Assembly: GCF_000716715.1 (NCBI RefSeq)
Contig: NZ_JNYJ01000009.1
Coordinates: 124,001-188,000 of the forward strand
Reading direction: 5' to 3'
Length of the DNA: 64,000 nucleotides
Source of the DNA: Dactylosporangium aurantiacum
Lineage (GTDB): Bacteria > Actinomycetota > Actinomycetes > Mycobacteriales > Micromonosporaceae
The position numbers were made by a program, and so were the translations under genes. The notes beneath the pieces are model-generated. The model searched no databases, was not told the DNA's origin, and was given only the letters and a program-made list of their open reading frames with translations. Positions 60,211 to 64,000 of the stretch are shown piece by piece. Position 1 is the first letter of the stretch; every line of letters starts with the position of its first letter.

Positions 60211-60801
60211 ATGCGGAAACTTCTGATGGTGGTGACCGTCGCGGTGCTCGGGGGCGCGATGGTGAACGGCACGGCGGCTGCGGCGGAGGTGCGGGTGCGG
60301 GGCATATCGGACCGGGTGATGCTGCAGCCGGAGGACCTCGGTGGGGCGGCGACCGGACCGGTCGAGCCCGGCCTGACCCACTCGCTGCTGCCCCAGCCGT
60401 GCGCGGACACCCCGGTCCCGCAGCCGGTGGCGGGGCGCAGCCTCGCCGCCGACTACGACACCGGCCGGCGGCACCGGGTGTACGAGCACGTGGTCCGGTA
60501 CCGGCCGGGCGGCGCGCAGGCGTACCTGGCGACGTTGAAGGAGCAGCTGGTGCGGTGCCGGGCCGGGGGCGGCGACGAGGGCTACACCGGGCTCGCCGAG
60601 GACCACCTCGGGCCGGACACGGTGCTGTTCCTCGGCACGTACGACGAGGGTGACCGGTGGGTGGCGTACGTCGCCGCGGCCGTCGGCCGGTACGTCGTCG
60701 TGGTCATGGTCGCCGACCCCGTGGTCGGTGGCGGCGACCCGACGATCGCGAACTCGATCGCGGCGGCGGCGATGCGCCGGGCGGCCGTGATCAAGGGGTA
60801 G
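60211..60801 (+). CDS. Secreted protein of unknown function
   Basis: A 196-residue exported protein: signal peptide MRKLLMVVTVAVLGGAMVNG with probable cleavage after AAAA, and a mature domain with two cysteines (QPCADT and VRCRAG) that may pair. The central part (DRVMLQPEDLGG, DDTGRRHRVYEHVVRY-like DTGRRHRVYEHVVRYRPGG) resembles sensor-domain-like lipoproteins of actinobacteria, but no family is certain. ATG 60211 is preceded by AGGA; ATG 60193 would spoil the signal peptide only slightly. Confidence 0.68.
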   Translation: MRKLLMVVTVAVLGGAMVNGTAAAAEVRVRGISDRVMLQPEDLGGAATGPVEPGLTHSLLPQPCADTPVPQPVAGRSLAADYDTGRRHRVYEHVVRYRPGGAQAYLATLKEQLVRCRAGGGDEGYTGLAEDHLGPDTVLFLGTYDEGDRWVAYVAAAVGRYVVVVMVADPVVGGGDPTIANSIAAAAMRRAAVIKG

Positions 60802-60807
60802 GCACCG

Positions 60808-61647
60808 TCACGCCGGTGAGGTCGTGCCGAGGCGGAACGCGCCGGTCGCGACGACGGCCAGGCACACCGCGAACAGCGCCAGGTCCCACCGCGAGTGCGG
60901 GATGTCCTCGTGCAGCAGCAGGGCGCCGAGCACGACCGCGGTGATCGGGTTGGCGGTCAGGTCCGCGGGGTACCCGGCGCCGATCGTGTCGTGCTGGAAC
61001 GCGACCTGTATCAGCGTCATCCCGGCGACGACGGCCGGCACCATGACGGCGACGGCGATCAGGGTGTCCGGGTGCAGCAGCGCCCGGGCACCGTCGGCCT
61101 GCCAGGCGGCGCCGACCGCGTCGAACAGAACGGCGGCCAGCCCGGCGCAGGCGCCGGCGACGAGCCCGTACACGGTCGCGGTCGTCCTGGGACCGCGGCG
61201 CGTCACGGCGGTGAGGGCGCCCCCGCCGAGGGCGGCGACGGCGGTGCCGGCGGCGAGGACGTCCCCGGCACCGAGACGGTCGGCGTCGCCCGGGTCGCCG
61301 ACGACGGCCAAGAACGCGGCGAGCCCCGCGATGATCAGGGCGCAGGAGCGCAGCTGCCGGCCGCTCGGGCGGGGGCCGCCGAGCCGCCACGCGACGAGCA
61401 GCGCCACCGGCAGCGCCAGCACCAGGCACGGCTGGACGAGCACGACCGGGCCGGTCGCCAGGGCCGTGACCTGCAGGCCGACGGCGGTCACGTCCAGGCC
61501 GAGCCCCGCCAGCCAGCGGCGGTCACGGACCAGCCGCAGCACCGGCCGCGGGCCCTGCGCGGCGTCCGCGCTCGCGGCGCGGTGCTCCACGGCGGTGGCC
61601 GCCCCGTACGCGCAGGCGGCCAGGACCGCGCACGGCACCGCCACCAT
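60808..61647 (-). CDS. DMT/EamA-like membrane transporter
   Basis: A 279-residue protein with nine to ten hydrophobic helices and the internal repeat of the drug/metabolite transporter superfamily (AACAYGAATAVEHRA, TGPVVLVQPCLVLALPVALL, YPADLTANPITAVVLGALLL). It resembles the actinobacterial DMT proteins of magnesium-transporter NIPA type. Substrate unknown. ATG 61647 is chosen; GTG 61674 would add nine residues. Confidence 0.78.
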   Translation of the reverse strand: MVAVPCAVLAACAYGAATAVEHRAASADAAQGPRPVLRLVRDRRWLAGLGLDVTAVGLQVTALATGPVVLVQPCLVLALPVALLVAWRLGGPRPSGRQLRSCALIIAGLAAFLAVVGDPGDADRLGAGDVLAAGTAVAALGGGALTAVTRRGPRTTATVYGLVAGACAGLAAVLFDAVGAAWQADGARALLHPDTLIAVAVMVPAVVAGMTLIQVAFQHDTIGAGYPADLTANPITAVVLGALLLHEDIPHSRWDLALFAVCLAVVATGAFRLGTTSPA

Positions 61648-61711
61648 CAGCAATCCGCCCACCCCCGGCACCACGGTGCCACGGGCGGCCCGCCGGTGCG
61701 GGACGTTCCGG

Positions 61712-62092
61712 TCAAAGGGTGACGACGATGCCGATGCTGTCGTTGGTACGGCGCAGCAGCCGGTTCACGAAGTAGCCGAAGCGGGCCGACACGTACCGGC
61801 GGGCGATGGCGGCGCGGACCCGGGCGACCCCCTCCGGGTCCTCGACGAGGCGGGCGGTGCCCTCGAACGTCGGCGCCCCGGCCGGCACCCGCCCGCGGAT
61901 GTCGCACGGCGCGAGCACGACCCGGCCGCTGTTGCGCAGGCGTTTCACCTTCCCCGAGCCGGGTTCGGTGACGATGAGCACCTGCCCGCCGTCGATCGCG
62001 TGCCACACGGGGGTCGCCACCGGCCGGCCGTCCTTGCGGAACGTGGTGAGGCTGACCTGCTTGCGCCGGCCGAGGATGTCCAGGGTGCTCAT
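61712..62092 (-). CDS. PPOX-class (F420-dependent) oxidoreductase
   Basis: A 126-residue flavin-reductase-like split barrel: LTTFRKDGRPVATPVWHAID and VLIVTEPGSGKVKRLRNSGR, followed by APTFEGTARLVED. Such small proteins bind F420 or FMN and reduce enones or related compounds. It overlaps the upstream membrane-anchored gene by four bases, forming the end of a three-gene operon. Confidence 0.85.
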   Translation of the reverse strand: MSTLDILGRRKQVSLTTFRKDGRPVATPVWHAIDGGQVLIVTEPGSGKVKRLRNSGRVVLAPCDIRGRVPAGAPTFEGTARLVEDPEGVARVRAAIARRYVSARFGYFVNRLLRRTNDSIGIVVTL

Positions 62093-63045
62093 CGCTCCAC
62101 GGTAGGGCGCAGCCACGGCTCGACGCGCAGCAGGTCGAAGCCGATGGCGTGCAGCTGGTCGTGCAGCTCGGGGGTGAGCATCATGAGCTCGACGGTGAAC
62201 ACGTCGTCGCCGCCGACGGACCAGATGCCGTTGGCCGGGTCGGACATCAGCGGGTCGAGGCCGGCGCTGACCTGCTCGCGCAGCTGCTCCTGGCGGGCGA
62301 TGCTGGGGCGGCCGGGCGCCGCGACCACGCACAGGTTGCCGTCGAACAGCTTCCGCAGCTGCCGTTCCTCCTGCGCCGGGTCACCCGCGACGACCTCGAC
62401 GACCGTCACCTCCTTCGGCTGCGGGCCGGTCGTGACGCCGGTCGGCGGGCCGTCGGGGTATGCGACCCGCAGCGGCCGGAACCGGTCCGGGTGCTGGTCG
62501 TAGATGTACTGGTGCAGGGCGTTGTTGTCGGCGCCGCCGCCGGCGCTCCAGCCGCCCTTCGGGGTCGGGCACGGCACCGTGTCGTCGACCCCGACCGCCG
62601 CGGGTGGTGCCGGCGGGCCCTGCCAGGTCACCTGCAGCACGCCGGCCCGCCAGGTGCCGCGCAGCTTCGCCTGGCCGACGGTGACGCCCTTGACGACGGA
62701 CGCGCCGGTGAGCTTCGCCGGGTCGAGACCGGCGACGTCGACGCCGAGCGAGCACGCCGGCGGCCCGTCGTCGACCCGGCCGATCGCCGGCACGGGCGCG
62801 GGCGCGCAGAACCTGGCCGGTTTGCCGGGCGCGGCGATCACCTGCCCGCTCGCCTCGACGACGTCGCCGTCCTTGACGACCAGCGCCGCCGGGTCCGTCG
62901 CGCCGGACGCGACCGGTGGCGGCGCCTGCTGCTGCGGGGTGGCTGGAGGGCGGTTCACCACCAGGACCACCGCGACCAGTGCGACGAGGGTGCCGACCCC
63001 CGCCGCGACGATCACCGGCCAGCGCCTGCGTCCATCGTTCGTCAT
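62089..63045 (-). CDS. Uncharacterised membrane-anchored protein
   Basis: A 318-residue protein with an N-terminal membrane anchor (VIVAAGVGTLVALVAVVLVV) and a large outside domain. Cysteines at RFCAPAP, PPACSLG, TVPCPTP and GNLCVVA could form two disulfides. No family recognised. It overlaps both neighbours (ATGA), so hydrolase, this protein and the PPOX protein are made together. Confidence 0.7.
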   Translation of the reverse strand: MTNDGRRRWPVIVAAGVGTLVALVAVVLVVNRPPATPQQQAPPPVASGATDPAALVVKDGDVVEASGQVIAAPGKPARFCAPAPVPAIGRVDDGPPACSLGVDVAGLDPAKLTGASVVKGVTVGQAKLRGTWRAGVLQVTWQGPPAPPAAVGVDDTVPCPTPKGGWSAGGGADNNALHQYIYDQHPDRFRPLRVAYPDGPPTGVTTGPQPKEVTVVEVVAGDPAQEERQLRKLFDGNLCVVAAPGRPSIARQEQLREQVSAGLDPLMSDPANGIWSVGGDDVFTVELMMLTPELHDQLHAIGFDLLRVEPWLRPTVER

Positions 63046-63875
63046 GATGGTGTGACGTCGCGGCCGGCGGGGTGGTTCCCGGTGTGCCGCAGCAGTTCGG
63101 TGGTGAAGCGGTCCCACAGCTGCGGCGGCAGGTCGTGCCCCGCGCCGGGCAGCACGACCAGGCGGGCGCCGGGGACCGCGTCGCGCACCGCGGTGCCGTG
63201 CGGCAGCGGCAGCAGCGGGTCCATGTCGCCGTGTACGACCAGCGCCGGCACCCGCAGCTCGCCGAACCCGCCGCCGGCGGGCGGGTCGAACCGCATCGCG
63301 TAATGGTTGGCCGCGGTGGCGATGTCCTTGGCCCGGGCGGCGTCGCGGCGGGCGAGGTCCAGGGTCGCGGCCTCGTCGAAGTAGGGTGAGCCGCCGGCGT
63401 ACGCGCGGACCACGGCCACCGTGTCGGCGACCGCGTCACCGGTCGGTGCCGGGTGCCGCACCGCCGGCGGCGGCAGCCCGTCGGCGCCGGTGGAGGTGCT
63501 CACGAACGTCAGCGTCGCCACCCGCCGCGGGTGGTCCACGCCGAGGATCAGCCCGATCCCGCCCGACATCGACCGGCACACGACGTGGGCGCGGTCCACG
63601 CCGAACGCGTCGAGGACGCCGAGCGCGTCACGGGCCAGGTCGGTGCTGCTGTAGTCGGGTTCGCCGGGCGGGCAGGCGGTGGAGCGGCCGGTGTCGCGCT
63701 GGTCGTAGCGGATCACGAACCGGCCGCCGGCCGCGATCCGCTCGCACAGCGCGGCGTCCCACCACAGCATCGACGCGGCCGCGCCGTCGATGAGCAGGAC
63801 CGCCGGGTCGGCCGGGTCCCCGAACGTCTCCGCGCACAGCTCGACCCCGTTGACGTGCAGCATCGTCTCGGTCAT
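63042..63875 (-). CDS. Alpha/beta-hydrolase
   Basis: A 277-residue alpha/beta-hydrolase. The nucleophile elbow is VVCRSMSGGIGL, with C and S replacing the usual flanking glycines (GxSxG becomes CRSMS); the acid is in VHGDMDPLLP and the histidine in PGAGHDLPPQ. RYDQRDTGRSTACPPGE is the typical oxyanion-side block. The substrate is unknown. ATG 63875 follows a TAGGTT box at six bases, so the operon is probably leaderless. Confidence 0.83.
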   Translation of the reverse strand: MTETMLHVNGVELCAETFGDPADPAVLLIDGAAASMLWWDAALCERIAAGGRFVIRYDQRDTGRSTACPPGEPDYSSTDLARDALGVLDAFGVDRAHVVCRSMSGGIGLILGVDHPRRVATLTFVSTSTGADGLPPPAVRHPAPTGDAVADTVAVVRAYAGGSPYFDEAATLDLARRDAARAKDIATAANHYAMRFDPPAGGGFGELRVPALVVHGDMDPLLPLPHGTAVRDAVPGARLVVLPGAGHDLPPQLWDRFTTELLRHTGNHPAGRDVTPS

Positions 63876-63879
63876 ACGG

Positions 63880-64000
63880 TCAACCTATGCCGCCGCCGGC
63901 CGCGGCGCGCGGCGCGGCCGGCGGCTGGGGCGGATCGGTGGCGGCGGCGGCCGGCGGTTGCGGCGGTTGGGTGGCGTGGGCGGCCGGTCGCGGTGGTCGG
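63880..64000 (-). CDS. Possible C-terminal end of a Pro/Ala-rich protein
   Basis: On the minus strand one frame is open from the window edge to a TGA at 63880-63882 and encodes a proline/glutamine/alanine-rich tail (TQPPQPPAAAATDPPQPPAA). The regular PPQPPA spacing looks like a real linker, but 40 residues of low complexity are not proof of a gene. Confidence 0.35.
   Translation of the reverse strand, partial: RPPRPAAHATQPPQPPAAAATDPPQPPAAPRAAAGGGIG
63882..63887 (-). promoter_or_regulatory. -10 box TAGGTT of the hydrolase operon
   Basis: TAGGTT, six bases, then the ATG at 63875 on the minus strand. It overlaps the end of the preceding frame. Confidence 0.4.

Noticed and set aside
62099..62104. 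TACCGT -10 box six bases before the PPOX start
   Set aside because: The spacing fits, but the site lies inside the upstream gene and the PPOX start is already coupled by an ATGA overlap; I do not list it as a promoter.

Overview
The window reads as chromosomal DNA of a high-GC actinobacterium, most likely in or near the Micromonosporaceae. This is an inference from very GC-rich codon use, frequent GTG starts, many -10 boxes placed 6-7 bases before a start codon (leaderless genes), and family content: mycothiol-type DinB/maleylpyruvate isomerase proteins, a SARP regulator, a SigE-type sigma factor, an F420-type PPOX protein and a three-part cyclic-nucleotide kinase/thioredoxin-reductase/UBP-zinc-finger redox module. 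No rRNA, tRNA, CRISPR array, insertion sequence or phage gene was seen.

Layout. 0-6.1 kb: end of a family-5 solute-binding protein, then an Opp/Dpp-type ABC transporter (ATPase, two permeases, second ATPase) and a GH1 beta-glucosidase, which together look like an oligosaccharide uptake and cleavage operon. 6.1-11.2 kb: DNA polymerase IV and the redox-signalling module. 11.2-12.7 kb: about 1.5 kb without a convincing gene, rich in short tandem repeats. 12.7-18.7 kb: housekeeping and small regulatory genes (NAD kinase, DUF1275 protein, RsbW-like kinase, MFS exporter, AraC/VOC pair, methyltransferase). 18.7-24.8 kb: a six-gene minus-strand operon (cupin, zinc-ribbon membrane protein, its soluble paralogue, acidic membrane protein, asparagine-synthetase-like enzyme without the glutaminase cysteine, aldehyde dehydrogenase). 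25-36.6 kb: ankyrin protein, lipoprotein, then an SDR, a membrane-anchored NNMT-like methyltransferase, an acyl-CoA ligase, a SARP regulator and a P450, a plausible small specialised-metabolism locus, followed by a redoxin/MarR pair sharing a clear double operator. 36.6-43.3 kb: two sensor kinase systems and an amidohydrolase. 43.3-51.2 kb: secreted GH92 mannosidase with two F5/8C modules behind a LacI-type palindrome, alcohol dehydrogenase, short GntR regulator, and a sigma factor translationally coupled to a membrane-tethered Asp-box protein.

51.2-60.1 kb is the most interesting part. Nine tightly coupled minus-strand genes and one divergent gene combine two riboflavin-pathway-type enzymes (GTP cyclohydrolase II and a RibD-C reductase, with no deaminase), a pterin-synthase-like protein with altered metal ligands, a zinc-type dehydrogenase, a GT4 glycosyltransferase, two methyltransferases, and three membrane or lipid functions (flippase-like, LTA-synthase-like, CDP-alcohol phosphotransferase). 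This suggests a pyrimidine/pterin-derived envelope glycolipid that I cannot name. Between its glycosyltransferase and methyltransferase sit two tandemly duplicated mini-cistrons, each joined by ATGA overlaps; a related mini-cistron occurs at 23.1 kb. 60.2-64 kb: a secreted protein, a DMT-type exporter and an operon of alpha/beta hydrolase, membrane-anchored protein and PPOX protein.
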